Shown here: one piece after another, positions 46,063-56,335 of the stretch
Layout of the letters: every line of letters starts with the position of its first letter
Numbering within the stretch: the stretch's first letter is position 1
Source of the DNA: an uncultured Alphaproteobacteria bacterium
Lineage (GTDB): Bacteria; Pseudomonadota; Alphaproteobacteria; CAAHEQ01; UBA3637
DNA length: 64,000 bases
NCBI GenBank assembly: GCA_944392555.1
Contig: CALXWZ010000008.1
Coordinates: forward strand, 1-64,000
Direction of reading: 5' to 3'
Notes under the pieces: model-generated
The model's input: the letters and a program-made list of their open reading frames with translations, nothing else
Database searches by the model: none
What the model was told of the DNA's origin: nothing
Program-made: the position numbers and the translations under genes

Positions 46063-46143
46063 ATTCAATCGGCTACCTTTGCGTACATACACAACTATCT
46101 CTGAACGAGTTTAACATACATTTGAAGCATTCACAAGCGCAAT

Positions 46144-48321
46144 CTATCGCATGTTCTTTTTTTCTTGCCATGTTGCCATCAATGGTGAGCCGGATTTTAA
46201 AGCCAGCGCTTTTTCCGACACTCCCTGCATTCTTTTCGGCAAAATGCGCGCAATCCAATTCGGCTTCATCATCCAATTCATTTTAATCGCCGTTGACACA
46301 AGATACCAAGCAACATCTAAGCCGATTTTTTGATTTTTATAGAAAGCAACACCCGTTTTTTCGCCCTTTTCATTCCGGTACCGATATCCTTGCACGGCGC
46401 CGTTTTGTTGATATAAAGCCGTCCAGCCGATACGCGGGCCGAATGCGCACGTTTTCGGGCAATGAAGTGCATACCCACGCGCTCTGACATATCCTTCCGG
46501 CGCGTAAATTTCCTGCACACCACAACTTTCACCCGCTTCGCATTCCGTTTTTGATAACAAGCTACCGTCTTTGCGATACTTAATCTGTGAAATTTTACCG
46601 TCCTTTTCGGTATAAACGGAATTTATGCGACGTTTTACATCACTCTGTCTCTCTTTTTTTTCAAATTCGCTATAATAAACAATCTTCTCCGTTACATTTT
46701 GATTTTTCCGATAAAAGGATTGCAATCGTCCGTCGGCATCAAATAACTTTTCTTGCACAACGGAGTCATCTTGGTAATAATCACGCTTTACATTGCCCCC
46801 GAAATCATACGATTCAACATGCATTCTCCCTTGCCGACACACCACACGTTCGCTGATAAATCCTTTCATATTCGGATTAGACGGCAATAAATTTAAAAAA
46901 CTCTCTTCCTCATCATCTACTTTCGGATATTTTGCCGTTGCCGACGCAACGATTTTATCATCTTTTATCTTATACTGATAAAGAATATAATTCTCTTCCG
47001 GAGAATGCGCACTGCGCTCCCAGTGCTCAATAAAACAGCGCTGATTTTCCTGATTAAAAAATTCTGCCTGACTGATTAAACCATCCTCATATTGATTAAC
47101 ACGGTATAAATGTGCGTTTTCTTGTTTGTTCATTTCGGCAAATTGATACGGTTTTATCGCGTCCGAAAATGGTTCCGCCACAATGTTCATTATCTGACTA
47201 ACTGGCGCATCTTGATGTTTTTGATAAAATTCTTCTCGCTGCGTCAACCCCGTCGGTGAATAATAGCGAATACGGCTAAAAACTTTATCTTTGCCATAAT
47301 TGAGAATTTCTTGATACGATCCGTCCGACTGACGGCTCATCATGTATATCGGCTCATTCAGCTCATCACGGGCAACACTTTCCGCCGGAGCATAAAGCCA
47401 TTCTTCTTTGCCCGTATGAAAAGCATTTTGAAACCTCATAAAACGCCCTGCTCTTAAAATAGGATAGTTCTTCTCAAAATAAGCTTGAATGCGATTCAGT
47501 TCTTTTATTTGCATATCGGAAAGCCCGGCTTCTGCCACCTCGTATAATGAACCGCATGCCTCCTTGCATTGAGCATTATATGCATTATGCCACGCTTCAA
47601 AATCATCAATAACACGCCCCGTTACGGGAACACGATGTTTTGTAAATGCCTCAACAGCCTCTTTCATCGTTGGTTGCATCAAAATATCTATCGTTTCCCC
47701 AATCAATATCTCGGCTTCCAATGCTTTAATAAAATCTTCTTGCGCTCTTACACTTGGAAATGAAAGTTTATCATATCGTTTTAAATCATCGGCAATCAAC
47801 TGTTTTTTCTCAATCAATCTATCGTTTTCTACACCGTAAAACACAAAATGGGCATCTAAAATCATATCAAGCGGCCACGCCTCAGCCTCATTTAATTTGT
47901 TGCCCAGCAATGTCATTTCTGCCGTTTCGTCTTCCATCCAAAAGCGATATGCCTCCTGCCTTGCATGCAACAATTCATGATGAAGCGTTGCAATATCAGC
48001 ACTTCTTAAAACAATATGCCCTCTGCCGGTTTCATACATACCAACCGCAGTGGACATCTCTTTTTTCAAGGCCTCAATCTCGCTTTTGATTGCCGTCACA
48101 ACCGTTCTCTTGCCCGATACAATATGATCACGCACCATTTTGCGCAAAAACGGCACCCGTTCAGCCGTATGGAATAAATCAATCTCCAACTTTCTTTTCA
48201 TTTCGGGTGGCAGTTTGCTTAAATCAACATAGTGAAAAAAGGCTCGCCATTCAATCGCCGTTAACGGTTCATACCATTTTTGGCGCATTAATAAATCTTC
48301 GGTTGTGTATTGTTCTAACAT
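46144..48321 (-). CDS. Tandem metallopeptidase-like protein 2 with MORN-like repeats
   Basis: This is a 725-residue paralogue of the adjacent downstream gene. The shared head reads PLTAIEWRAFFHYVDLSKL near residues 19-37. The zinc site is H115ELLH119 with the third ligand in LNEAEAW (E145 or E147), the same spacing as in the partner. The C-terminal half again has YwqK/MORN-like strands (LFDADGRLQSFYRK, YRKDGSLLSKTE, YQQNGAVQGYRYRNEKGEKTG). The two proteins are clearly related but far apart in sequence, so the duplication is old. Both lack signal peptides and membrane helices. The ribosome site is weak. An 80-base gap separates them, so co-transcription is likely. Confidence 0.75.
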   Translation of the reverse strand: MLEQYTTEDLLMRQKWYEPLTAIEWRAFFHYVDLSKLPPEMKRKLEIDLFHTAERVPFLRKMVRDHIVSGKRTVVTAIKSEIEALKKEMSTAVGMYETGRGHIVLRSADIATLHHELLHARQEAYRFWMEDETAEMTLLGNKLNEAEAWPLDMILDAHFVFYGVENDRLIEKKQLIADDLKRYDKLSFPSVRAQEDFIKALEAEILIGETIDILMQPTMKEAVEAFTKHRVPVTGRVIDDFEAWHNAYNAQCKEACGSLYEVAEAGLSDMQIKELNRIQAYFEKNYPILRAGRFMRFQNAFHTGKEEWLYAPAESVARDELNEPIYMMSRQSDGSYQEILNYGKDKVFSRIRYYSPTGLTQREEFYQKHQDAPVSQIMNIVAEPFSDAIKPYQFAEMNKQENAHLYRVNQYEDGLISQAEFFNQENQRCFIEHWERSAHSPEENYILYQYKIKDDKIVASATAKYPKVDDEEESFLNLLPSNPNMKGFISERVVCRQGRMHVESYDFGGNVKRDYYQDDSVVQEKLFDADGRLQSFYRKNQNVTEKIVYYSEFEKKERQSDVKRRINSVYTEKDGKISQIKYRKDGSLLSKTECEAGESCGVQEIYAPEGYVRARGYALHCPKTCAFGPRIGWTALYQQNGAVQGYRYRNEKGEKTGVAFYKNQKIGLDVAWYLVSTAIKMNWMMKPNWIARILPKRMQGVSEKALALKSGSPLMATWQEKKNMR

Positions 48322-48460
48322 GATAAATCACCGATTTCAGTTATCGCATTTAAGCTGCTATCTTACGCACGAGATTATATCATATTTTTTGCGTGTGCAC
48401 AAGTAAAATTTGTCAAAAAAATCAAGCGAAATAATCTGTCATTCTGATTGATATGCGCGA

Positions 48461-48904
48461 TTACTTATCATAATCCATGCGTGGCGGTAAATTACGCAAC
48501 CGAACCAAATAAGGCTTATAAACTCTATCACGCCCCAAAAGATGTCCTAAAAACCATGAACTTAAAAAATGTGCCGTTTTTTTCGTAATGTATCTGTATT
48601 CTTCGGGCGTTTTGGCCTGACTGTATGCTTGACGCAATTCCGATATATTTTCAATAAATTGTTGATGGCTTTGCGCATGCGCTTCCAAATCCGGAAAGCC
48701 CATTCTTTCCATTAAATCTTCTTCGTGCGGAAAATGCGTGCGTGCATATTCATAGCATGCTTCAAATAACTCATCAAACTTCATAAAGTCTTCTTTTTCG
48801 GCACACTCCTGTGCCTGATTAACAACAGCCATAAACGCTTGATGCTCATCATCAAGCGGCGGATAGGCTAAATCCATTTGCTTATACCATAAAATATGCG
48901 TCAT
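48461..48904 (-). CDS. Bacteriohemerythrin
   Basis: This 147-residue protein of the O2-binding di-iron four-helix family has all the ligands in the right order: H21 in DDEHQAF, H57 and E61 in HFPHEE, H76 and H80 in HAQSHQQF, and H121 and D126 in the final helix (WFLGHLLGRDRVY). The family binds oxygen and delivers or senses it (family knowledge). In a low-oxygen host it may scavenge O2. GGCAGGGGAAG precedes ATG. It lies 35 bases downstream of ychF. Confidence 0.92.
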   Translation of the reverse strand: MTHILWYKQMDLAYPPLDDEHQAFMAVVNQAQECAEKEDFMKFDELFEACYEYARTHFPHEEDLMERMGFPDLEAHAQSHQQFIENISELRQAYSQAKTPEEYRYITKKTAHFLSSWFLGHLLGRDRVYKPYLVRLRNLPPRMDYDK

Positions 48905-48939
48905 CTTCCCCTGCCTTTTAATTCGGCAGTGAGAACTTT

Positions 48940-50043
48940 CTACACATTGAACAAGAAATGAACAACATCTCCGTCTTGCATAATGTAGGTTTTTCCTTCC
49001 TGCCGCAATTTACCGTTTTCCCGAGCCCCGACTTCTCCTTGATATGCAACATAATCATCGTATGAAATCACTTCCGCCCGAATAAACCCACGCTCAAAAT
49101 CCGTATGTATGATGCCCGCTGCTTGCGGTGCCGTTATGCCTTTTTGCATCGTCCATGCGTGCGCTTCTTTCGGCCCGGAAGTAAAAAATGTTTCCAACCC
49201 GAGTAAACGATACCCTGCTTTTATAATGCGGTTCAATCCCGTCTCTGTCAAGCCCAAGGTATCCAAAAATTCTTTTTGTTCATCAGAATCCGTTAATTGA
49301 GCCACTTCTGCTTCAATCGCCGCCGAAATAATCACACTGCTGTTGCCCTGCGCTTTCGCCATTTCTTCCACTTGTTTGGAAAATTCATTCCCCGTTGCCG
49401 CACTGGCTTCATCTACATTACACACATATAAGACAGGCTTTCCCGTTAATAAATATAATTGATTAAATAATTTCAATTTATCGGCATCCGTCGGCCGAGC
49501 CAAGCGCGCCGGCTTACCATCTCGCAACAAAGCCAAAACAGGTTGCATCACTTCTAACCATTGTTTGGATTCTTTATCTCCCGCTTGTGCTTTTTTTTGT
49601 ATCGGCACAATGCGTTTTTCCATACTTTCCAAATCGGCCAACATCAATTCCGTTTCAACCGTTTCGGCATCGCGTATCGGATTAACGCTACCCTCCACAT
49701 GCACGATATTGGAATCTTCAAAACAACGCAATACATGAATAATGGCATCTACTTCCCGAATATTTGCCAAGAATTGGTTGCCCAAACCCTCACCCCGAGA
49801 AGCCCCGCGCACAAGCCCTGCAATATCCACGAATTCCAACTGTGTCGGCACAATTTTCTGCGCTTTATCAATTTGTTGCAACACATCCAATCTGGCATCC
49901 GGCACAGCCACACGCCCCACGTTCGGTTCAATCGTGCAAAACGGATAATTTGCCGCCTGCGCCTGAACGGTTGATGTTAACGCATTAAACAACGTTGATT
50001 TACCCACATTCGGCAACCCGACGATACCGCAATTAAATCCCAT
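48940..50043 (-). CDS. ychF: Ribosome-binding ATPase YchF
   Basis: YchF (OLA1 family) is an Obg-type P-loop protein that prefers ATP over GTP and binds ribosomes. The 367 residues include [15 protein letters not shown] near 8-22, the G3 [20 protein letters not shown] near 73-92, VCNVDE near 205-210 in place of NKxD (the mark of ATP preference), and the C-terminal TGS domain ending in [20 protein letters not shown]. Length and motifs are canonical. The order rplY-pth-ychF is widely conserved. Confidence 0.97.
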   Translation of the reverse strand: MGFNCGIVGLPNVGKSTLFNALTSTVQAQAANYPFCTIEPNVGRVAVPDARLDVLQQIDKAQKIVPTQLEFVDIAGLVRGASRGEGLGNQFLANIREVDAIIHVLRCFEDSNIVHVEGSVNPIRDAETVETELMLADLESMEKRIVPIQKKAQAGDKESKQWLEVMQPVLALLRDGKPARLARPTDADKLKLFNQLYLLTGKPVLYVCNVDEASAATGNEFSKQVEEMAKAQGNSSVIISAAIEAEVAQLTDSDEQKEFLDTLGLTETGLNRIIKAGYRLLGLETFFTSGPKEAHAWTMQKGITAPQAAGIIHTDFERGFIRAEVISYDDYVAYQGEVGARENGKLRQEGKTYIMQDGDVVHFLFNV

Positions 50044-50238
50044 CTTTTTAATCCTTTCGTTCTTTTCAATTTCGTTTTGGTGATTGTATAAAAGTTATTT
50101 CATAAAATCAAGACTGATTTTCTCTCTTTTCACTTTAATTGATACCGAAATATCAAATTTCGTATATCAAAATCCGCTTATCTCTATTTTTTCCTTGATA
50201 CCCTAAAAATACTTTTGCCGACAAATAATCATCCGCAA

Positions 50239-50793
50239 CTATTTAATTTTATTCATAAATACACCGGCATCTTTTGTGAGCAATATCGGCAATTCTTGCA
50301 CGATTTTTTGTAATGTTTCATCTAACACCTTGCGCGAATCGGGCGCAAATTTACTCAATACCCAATCAACCACTTGTGCGCGTGTTACGGGTTTATCCAC
50401 ACCGATACGCACACGCATATACCCGTTCCCGATATGTGAATCAATACTTTTTATACCGTTATGCCCGCCGGAGCCACCGCCCGTTTTTACTTTTACTTTA
50501 CCGACAGGCAAATCCATATCATCATGAAAAACAATTACTTTTTCCGTTGGTATTTTATAAAACTGACAAATTGCCTGAACAGCCTCACCCGATAAATTCA
50601 TATACGTTGTCGGCTTTAAAATCATAACTTTTTCATCACCGATAACGCCTTCGGCATATTCGCCTTTAAATTTAGATTTAAAGGCACCGAAAGAATAGCG
50701 GCGGACAATTTCGTCCACCGCCATAAATCCGACATTGTGGCGTGTTTCGGCATATTCCGAACCGGGATTTCCCAAACCGACCAACAAAATCAT
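50239..50793 (-). CDS. pth: Peptidyl-tRNA hydrolase
   Basis: Pth releases peptides from peptidyl-tRNA that drops off ribosomes. The 184-residue enzyme has GLGNPGSEYAETRHNVGFM near 6-24 with the catalytic His19, TYMNLSGEAV near 63-72 with the substrate-binding Asn, HDDMDLPVGKVKVK near 89-102, and GGSGGHNGIKSI near 105-116. All family catalytic positions are visible. It begins two bases after the rplY stop. Confidence 0.97.
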   Translation of the reverse strand: MILLVGLGNPGSEYAETRHNVGFMAVDEIVRRYSFGAFKSKFKGEYAEGVIGDEKVMILKPTTYMNLSGEAVQAICQFYKIPTEKVIVFHDDMDLPVGKVKVKTGGGSGGHNGIKSIDSHIGNGYMRVRIGVDKPVTRAQVVDWVLSKFAPDSRKVLDETLQKIVQELPILLTKDAGVFMNKIK

Positions 50794-50795
50794 TT

Positions 50796-51431
50796 TTATT
50801 TCTTTTCAGCTGCTGCTGCCGCCGCCGCTGCCGCCGCAGCATCTTCGGCTTTTTCTTCCGCCGTTTCAGCCATTTGAGCCGAAACAATCGTAGCAATCGT
50901 GAAATCTTCCGTTGCCGTTAATTTCACACCTTTCGGCATTTCAATGGATAATGCCGTAATAGAGGAGTTCAATTCGGCCTTTGCCAAATCCACAACAAAT
51001 GCTTCCGGAATATTGTCCGGCGTGCACTTTGCTTCCAATGTTCTGTGAACAATGTTCAACAAACCACCGAGTTTGATACCCGGAGCGGTCGCTTCGTTGA
51101 TAAATTGCAAAGGAATATCCAACGTTAATTCTGCATCTTTTGCAATGCGTAAGAAATCCACGTGAATCGGGCGTGAAGATACCGGATGTTTTTGAATATC
51201 TTGGCACAACACATGATTGTGCGTTCCGTCAACCACGATATCGTATTGACGCGTCCACAATCCTTTTTTACCCATTTCGGCAACAACAACTTTTTCTTCC
51301 AAAGCAATCATTAAAGGTTCTTTTTTATCTCCGTAAATAACGGCAGGAACGAACCCTTCACGACGTTTTGCGCGAGAGGCCCCCTTACCAGCTTTTTCAC
51401 GTTTTACTGCATTTAATTGAGCAATTTTCAT
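50796..51431 (-). CDS. rplY: 50S ribosomal protein L25 (CTC form)
   Basis: L25 binds 5S rRNA. The 211-residue protein is the longer CTC/TL5 type, with the N-terminal 5S-binding domain (REKAGKGASRAKRREGFVPAVIYGDKK) and a second beta domain (LDIPLQFINEATAPGIKLGGLLNIVHRTLEAKC). It ends in an acidic and then poly-alanine tail (11 Ala), which is a low-complexity addition. The start at 51431 is chosen by AAGGATAA upstream; an earlier ATG lacks a site. Pth follows immediately. Confidence 0.95.
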   Translation of the reverse strand: MKIAQLNAVKREKAGKGASRAKRREGFVPAVIYGDKKEPLMIALEEKVVVAEMGKKGLWTRQYDIVVDGTHNHVLCQDIQKHPVSSRPIHVDFLRIAKDAELTLDIPLQFINEATAPGIKLGGLLNIVHRTLEAKCTPDNIPEAFVVDLAKAELNSSITALSIEMPKGVKLTATEDFTIATIVSAQMAETAEEKAEDAAAAAAAAAAAEKK

Positions 51432-51731
51432 TTCTATTATCCTTAATTTAATTATAAAATAATACAAAAAACAAAGGAAAATCCTCCAGGGGTGAATTAA
51501 CCTTTGACTTTTGCGACCGCAAAAGTGTTTCTTTTATACACTTTTTCGATTCGTTTTGCAAGTTTTTTTTGCAAAAACAATCTATTTTTATCTCTTATGC
51601 GCCTTTATTTTATGCAACTTTATCCAGCGAGCCATTATTGCTTTATCAGCGCAACTTATATTGCTTCTTTACAAGTGTTCTTTTTTAAATTTGCGCAAGA
51701 AAAAATGTTTGACTGTTTCGGCGTTCACTTT

Positions 51732-53099
51732 CTAAAAGAAACTAAATCCCACCGTGAATAATTTTTCCGCTTCTCGCACTTTCCCGCGCTCCGCAAATAA
51801 AATCACCGTATCCCCGTTTTGCACAACCAATCCGCTCGTCGGCAATAAAAATGTATCTCCTCGCACAATTCCCGCAATCACTATCCCTTGCGGTATTTTT
51901 AATTTGCCGAGTTGCGTATGCGTGATTTTAGATGTTTCAAGAGCCTCCATTTCTAAAACTTCCCCGATACCCGATTGTAAGAAATAATCCGCTTTAACGC
52001 GCCCTTTCCTCAAATGCTGTAAAATTGCCGAAACCAATACCGCATTCGGCTCAATCGTAATATCAACTCCCATTCCGATGAGTAAATCATCGTATAACGG
52101 ATTATGCGTTAACGCACACGTGCGCTCCACGCCGTTTCTTTTGGCCAGCAAGGAAAGCAAAATATTGCTTTCATCCGTTTGCGTTGTGGCGATGGCAACT
52201 TGATAATTGGATAAATTTAAATCTTCAATTAATTTATCATCCAACCCATTACCATGTATAACAAGTGTGCTTTCCAGTTTTTCAGCCAAATAACGTGCCC
52301 TCTCCTCACACGCTTCCACAACGGTTATATTTTCGGCATAAGATGTTTGTTCCAACAATTTCGCAAGTTGATATCCCACTTTTCCGCCCCCGAAAATCAC
52401 CATGTATTTCGGTTCAATCATCTCATAACCGAAGATATCCAATACCGATTGCAAATGATTTGCATCTACCACAAAATACATATCATCTCCTGCCCGTAAA
52501 ACGGTATCATTGAGTGGCATTAACTGTTGTCTATGCTTAAACGCAACCACTCGCACATTAAAACCTTCCGTCATTTTTTCAATATCCGACAGCGTCTTAT
52601 TAAAAATCGGAGACGATTTCCGACACCGAATGCCAATCAATTTGGCACGTCCGTCCGCCAAGCTCACAAAATCAACCGAATGCGCAACGGATAAATTTTC
52701 CAATACGCGACGCGCCGTTTCCATCTCGGGTGACAACACAACATCAATACTCTGCGATTGCAAAAACGACTTATATTTTTGCGATAAATATTCGCTCGCC
52801 ATAATCCGCGCAATACGTGTCGGGATATTAAAAACGGAGCGCGCCACACCGCAAGAAACAATATTTGTTTCATCCGACCCCGTTACCGCCAAAAAAACAT
52901 CCGCATGTTCCGCACCGGCCTTTTCCAAAATAGCCGGATAAGCTGCCGAACCTTCTATCGTTTGAATATCTAATTGTTCGCTTAAATTGCCGAGACGTTC
53001 ACAATCACTGTCAACCAACACAATTTCATTATTTTCCGCCCGCAAATACTTTGCAAGCCCCACACCGACCTGTCCGGCACCGGCAATAATAATTTTCAT
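51732..53099 (-). CDS. trkA: Trk potassium-uptake regulator TrkA
   Basis: TrkA is the peripheral NAD-binding subunit that gates Trk potassium channels. The 455 residues show two RCK units: KIIIAGAGQVGVGLAKYL at the start and YMVIFGGGKVGYQLAKLL near 231-248, each a Rossmann fold followed by a TrkA-C domain. The usual ending (GDTVILFAERGKVREAEKLF) is present. The start overlaps the dusB stop by four bases. No trkH gene is visible nearby. The next 300 bases toward rplY hold no supported gene. Confidence 0.95.
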   Translation of the reverse strand: MKIIIAGAGQVGVGLAKYLRAENNEIVLVDSDCERLGNLSEQLDIQTIEGSAAYPAILEKAGAEHADVFLAVTGSDETNIVSCGVARSVFNIPTRIARIMASEYLSQKYKSFLQSQSIDVVLSPEMETARRVLENLSVAHSVDFVSLADGRAKLIGIRCRKSSPIFNKTLSDIEKMTEGFNVRVVAFKHRQQLMPLNDTVLRAGDDMYFVVDANHLQSVLDIFGYEMIEPKYMVIFGGGKVGYQLAKLLEQTSYAENITVVEACEERARYLAEKLESTLVIHGNGLDDKLIEDLNLSNYQVAIATTQTDESNILLSLLAKRNGVERTCALTHNPLYDDLLIGMGVDITIEPNAVLVSAILQHLRKGRVKADYFLQSGIGEVLEMEALETSKITHTQLGKLKIPQGIVIAGIVRGDTFLLPTSGLVVQNGDTVILFAERGKVREAEKLFTVGFSFF

Positions 53100-54040
53100 T
53101 TTGTTATTTCCCTTTCATCTTCCGCAGTGCCGAAAAACCCCCTGATTTTTTCTTTCACTGCCTTTATGTTTTCTTCATGATAAATGCTTTGGCAAAATTC
53201 TGCAACCCTTTTTTTCCCACGCGCATACCAAGCCAAGTGTTTACGCGCCACATAAACACCGTGTTTTCCATAATAATCAAGGAGTAAATCATAATGTTCC
53301 AATACGATTTCCGCCAAAGAAAAAAGCGGCTTAACCCCCGTTTCAATTTCTTGCAACAGCCACGGCTTTCCCAAAAGCCCTCGTCCGATCATGATTCCTT
53401 CAACGGGAGCAATCTGTAAGGCGGTATCGGCGGTTGCTCTTGAAACAATATCTCCGTTACCGATAATCGGCACATATCCTGCCCGAGCAACCTGCCCGAT
53501 TGCTTGCCAATCTGCCACCCCGCTGTATCCTTGCTCACGCGTGCGCCCGTGCACCGTCACCCTATCGGCGCCGGCATTTGCCAATTTTTTGATAAATTCG
53601 GGCAAATGTTCACCCGTTTGCCATCCCAATCGTGTTTTAACACTAACGGGGATTTGAACGCTTGTACGCACCTGTTCAACCAAGCGACAAGCCCTATCCG
53701 CATCTTTCATCAAAGCGGCACCGCTACCGTTTGTTATCAGCTTTTTAACGGGGCAACCCATATTGATATCAACGCCGATTGCCCCGTTAAATTCCGCCTC
53801 TTTTGCTCCGCGAATTAGATTTTGCTCATCTATCCCGACTAATTGCACAATAATATTCTTCTCGTCGCCGATATGAATCATTTTACACGTAGCGGGATGA
53901 CGATAAGCCAATGTATTAACACCAATCATTTCCGTATATAAAGTTTGCGCACCGAACTTGCGAACCATCATACGAAACGGTTTATCGCTAACACCGGCCA
54001 TCGGCGCCGAATATAAATGACATTCGTTTGTCTGTGCCAT
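53096..54040 (-). CDS. dusB: tRNA-dihydrouridine synthase DusB
   Basis: Dus enzymes reduce uridines in tRNA D-loops with FMN and NAD(P)H. The 314-residue protein has the N-terminal barrel start SAPMAGVSDKPFR near 11-23, NMGCPVKKLITNGSGAALM near 93-111 with the catalytic Cys (GCP), VSVKTRLGW near 132-140, VTVHGRTREQGYSG near 160-173, and IGNGDIVS and MIGRGLLGKPWLL. These match the DusB (NifR3) type. It is coupled to trkA by ATGA and to the upstream Sel1 gene by TAATG. Confidence 0.95.
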   Translation of the reverse strand: MAQTNECHLYSAPMAGVSDKPFRMMVRKFGAQTLYTEMIGVNTLAYRHPATCKMIHIGDEKNIIVQLVGIDEQNLIRGAKEAEFNGAIGVDINMGCPVKKLITNGSGAALMKDADRACRLVEQVRTSVQIPVSVKTRLGWQTGEHLPEFIKKLANAGADRVTVHGRTREQGYSGVADWQAIGQVARAGYVPIIGNGDIVSRATADTALQIAPVEGIMIGRGLLGKPWLLQEIETGVKPLFSLAEIVLEHYDLLLDYYGKHGVYVARKHLAWYARGKKRVAEFCQSIYHEENIKAVKEKIRGFFGTAEDEREITK

Positions 54041-54894
54041 TATTTATTTCCCTTATATTTTTGATTGCCGACCATATTACCCATATCTGTCTGACCCATT
54101 TTCCCGTCACGGTTTAACTTTTTTTGCTCGGCTGATTGTTGATATCGGTTTGTTATGATTGTTTGTTTGGCATATAATTTTTTTGAGCGAAACGGCTTCA
54201 AGCAGTTTTCATGCAAAACATTTTTTTTCACACCCCGCGCATTCATCCTCTTTTGAATACCGGCCAACCGTTTTAATTGCGATAATTCGGGGTCATGCGC
54301 CTTCAAATTTTCGGCTTTCGGGAAAAGTTGGCGCAATCCGGCTTCCCGCCATAAAACCGCAGATATATAATCTCCGCGATTTTTATAAATTTCGGAAACT
54401 TTTAACTGGGCTTGCGCATAGCCGTTTTTACCGGCTTTTGTATACCAATATAAAGCCTTTTCATCATCTCGTTTCACATATTTATTTTCGGTGTATATCT
54501 CTCCCAAGCGCATACAGGCATCAATATGCCCTTGATCACCGGCCTTTTGATAAAAAGCAACCGCCTTGCGCGGATTTTGATCAACTTCTTGCCCCAAATC
54601 ATAAGCTCTGGCAATCACATATTGACTTTCCTCATCACCGTAATCTGCCAATCTGGCATGCCAAGCTAAATCCCAGTATTCCTCTGATTGAGGGGTCATG
54701 GAATTCGGATTTTTTTTATAATACTTATCCAGCGAAACCCGATTTTTGGCTTGCTGTTTATTATGGGCTTTGATTTCTTGAATTTCTTGCAAATCTTCCT
54801 CGCTTAATTGCGCAGAATAAACAACACTCGGCTCAAAATAACATATTAAGCCGAAAAAAACAAAAAATATCCGATAAAAGTATTTTATTTTCAT
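54040..54894 (-). CDS. Secreted Sel1-like repeat protein
   Basis: This 284-residue exported protein starts with a signal peptide (about residues 1-28, ending VVYSA). The middle contains at least three Sel1-type (TPR-like) repeats: ESQYVIARAYDLGQEVDQNPRKAVAFYQKAGDQG in pieces, then DACMRLGEIYTE and KALYWYTKAGKNGYAQAQLKVSEIY. Such repeats hold protein partners, often in host interaction or envelope regulation (family knowledge). The C-terminal 80 residues are basic and lack repeats. The stop codon overlaps the dusB start by one base, unusual company for an exported protein. Confidence 0.82.
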   Translation of the reverse strand: MKIKYFYRIFFVFFGLICYFEPSVVYSAQLSEEDLQEIQEIKAHNKQQAKNRVSLDKYYKKNPNSMTPQSEEYWDLAWHARLADYGDEESQYVIARAYDLGQEVDQNPRKAVAFYQKAGDQGHIDACMRLGEIYTENKYVKRDDEKALYWYTKAGKNGYAQAQLKVSEIYKNRGDYISAVLWREAGLRQLFPKAENLKAHDPELSQLKRLAGIQKRMNARGVKKNVLHENCLKPFRSKKLYAKQTIITNRYQQSAEQKKLNRDGKMGQTDMGNMVGNQKYKGNK

Positions 54895-54940
54895 TCTTTT
54901 TGTGGTATAGCACAATTCAGTTTAAAAGGAAAGTAAAAAA

Positions 54941-56269
54941 ATGAATCAAAAAGTTATTATTATCGGAGCCGGTCTTGCCGGTTCGGAAGCCGCTTGGCAA
55001 TTATTAAAAAGAGGTGTCAGCGTTCACATGATTGAAATGCGCCCTCAAAAATCAACGCCGGCACACACAACAAATCTCTTCGGCGAACTTGTTTGCTCTA
55101 ATTCTTTGCGTTCGGATGATGCCGAAATCAATGCCGTCGGGTTGTTGCATGAGGAGATGCGTCGCTGTGATTCTTTAATTATGCGCTGTGCCGACGCGAC
55201 CAAAGTCCCTGCGGGCGGGGCATTAGCCGTCAACCGAACGGCTTTTTCGCAGATGATAACCGATACACTCCGCAATCATCCGCTTTTTTCTTTTGAAGCG
55301 AAAGAGTCCGGCTTGCCCGAAGCGGGAGAACATCCGATTATTATTGCTACCGGACCGCTCACCAGTGATAAAATGGCAACCGACTTGCAAAATTTAACGC
55401 AACAAGATTCGCTCCACTTTTTTGACGCGATTGCACCGATTGTCTACACGGAAAGTATAGATATGTCAAAAGCGTGGTATCAATCACGCTATGATAAGGG
55501 CGACGGAACGGACTACTTAAATTGCGCTCTTTCCAAAGAAGAATATAATACCTTTATTGATGCGCTTTTAAGCGGAGAGAAAGTTTCATTTAAAGAATGG
55601 GAAAAGAATACACCCTATTTTGAGGGATGTTTGCCCGTTGAAGTGATGGCGGAACGAGGCAGACAAACGCTTTTATTCGGGCCGATGAAACCCGTCGGAC
55701 TTTCAAATCCGCATGAAGACGGACGCAGACCGTTTGCCGTTGTGCAATTACGCAAAGAGAACAAGCAAGGAACTTTGATGAATCTCGTGGGCTTTCAAAC
55801 AAAACTGACATACGGTGCACAAAAAGAAGTTTTCAAACTCATTCCGGCACTTCACAATGCCGAATTTGCCAGATTTGGCGGTATTCATCGGAATACGTTC
55901 GTTTGCGGTCCCAAAGTATTGGATGAGAAGTTAGCTCTGAAAAAGCGCCCTGACATTCGGTTAGCGGGTCAATTAACAGGGTGCGAAGGATATATTGAAA
56001 GTGCTTCCGTCGGTTTACTCGCAGGGTTATTTACGGCTCTGCCGAATTTACCCATTCCGCCGGCAAATACGGCGCTCGGTGCCATGTTGCGACATATTAC
56101 GGTAGAAGCCGAAGCCGAAACGTTTCAGCCGATGAACATTAACTTTGGGCTTTTCCCGCAACTTGATTTATCGGTTTATCCGAAAAAAGTTAAGGGCCAA
56201 GATAGAAAACGCCTCTATACGGCTTCTGCGCGAGAATCTCTGACCGATTGGCTCAAGTTTTTCGCATAA
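54941..56269 (+). CDS. trmFO: Folate-dependent tRNA uridine-54 methyltransferase TrmFO
   Basis: TrmFO makes ribothymidine at position 54 of tRNA from methylene-tetrahydrofolate and FADH2. The 442 residues match the family: FAD site [21 protein letters not shown] at residues 5-25, then [25 protein letters not shown] sequence near 48-62 with the catalytic Cys, [14 protein letters not shown] near 226-239, and [18 protein letters not shown] near 345-362. Length fits the usual 435-470. AAAGGAAAG precedes the start. The gene has a strong terminator. Confidence 0.96.
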   Translation: MNQKVIIIGAGLAGSEAAWQLLKRGVSVHMIEMRPQKSTPAHTTNLFGELVCSNSLRSDDAEINAVGLLHEEMRRCDSLIMRCADATKVPAGGALAVNRTAFSQMITDTLRNHPLFSFEAKESGLPEAGEHPIIIATGPLTSDKMATDLQNLTQQDSLHFFDAIAPIVYTESIDMSKAWYQSRYDKGDGTDYLNCALSKEEYNTFIDALLSGEKVSFKEWEKNTPYFEGCLPVEVMAERGRQTLLFGPMKPVGLSNPHEDGRRPFAVVQLRKENKQGTLMNLVGFQTKLTYGAQKEVFKLIPALHNAEFARFGGIHRNTFVCGPKVLDEKLALKKRPDIRLAGQLTGCEGYIESASVGLLAGLFTALPNLPIPPANTALGAMLRHITVEAEAETFQPMNINFGLFPQLDLSVYPKKVKGQDRKRLYTASARESLTDWLKFFA

Positions 56270-56298
56270 TGCACAAAATTCAATAATCAAAATGATTG

Positions 56299-56335
56299 CA
56301 CGCGTTTGATTCTCTCTCAACCGCGTGTTTTTTTT
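56299..56335 (+). terminator. Intrinsic terminator of trmFO
   Basis: CACGCG and CGCGTG pair, extended by TTGA/TCAA, around a 7-base loop, and run into eight T, 30 bases after the trmFO stop. Confidence 0.9.

Noticed and set aside
54941..56269. Considered MnmG (GidA) instead of TrmFO
   Set aside because: The length of 442 residues and the motifs [10 protein letters not shown] and [12 protein letters not shown] are typical of TrmFO; MnmG is about 620 residues.
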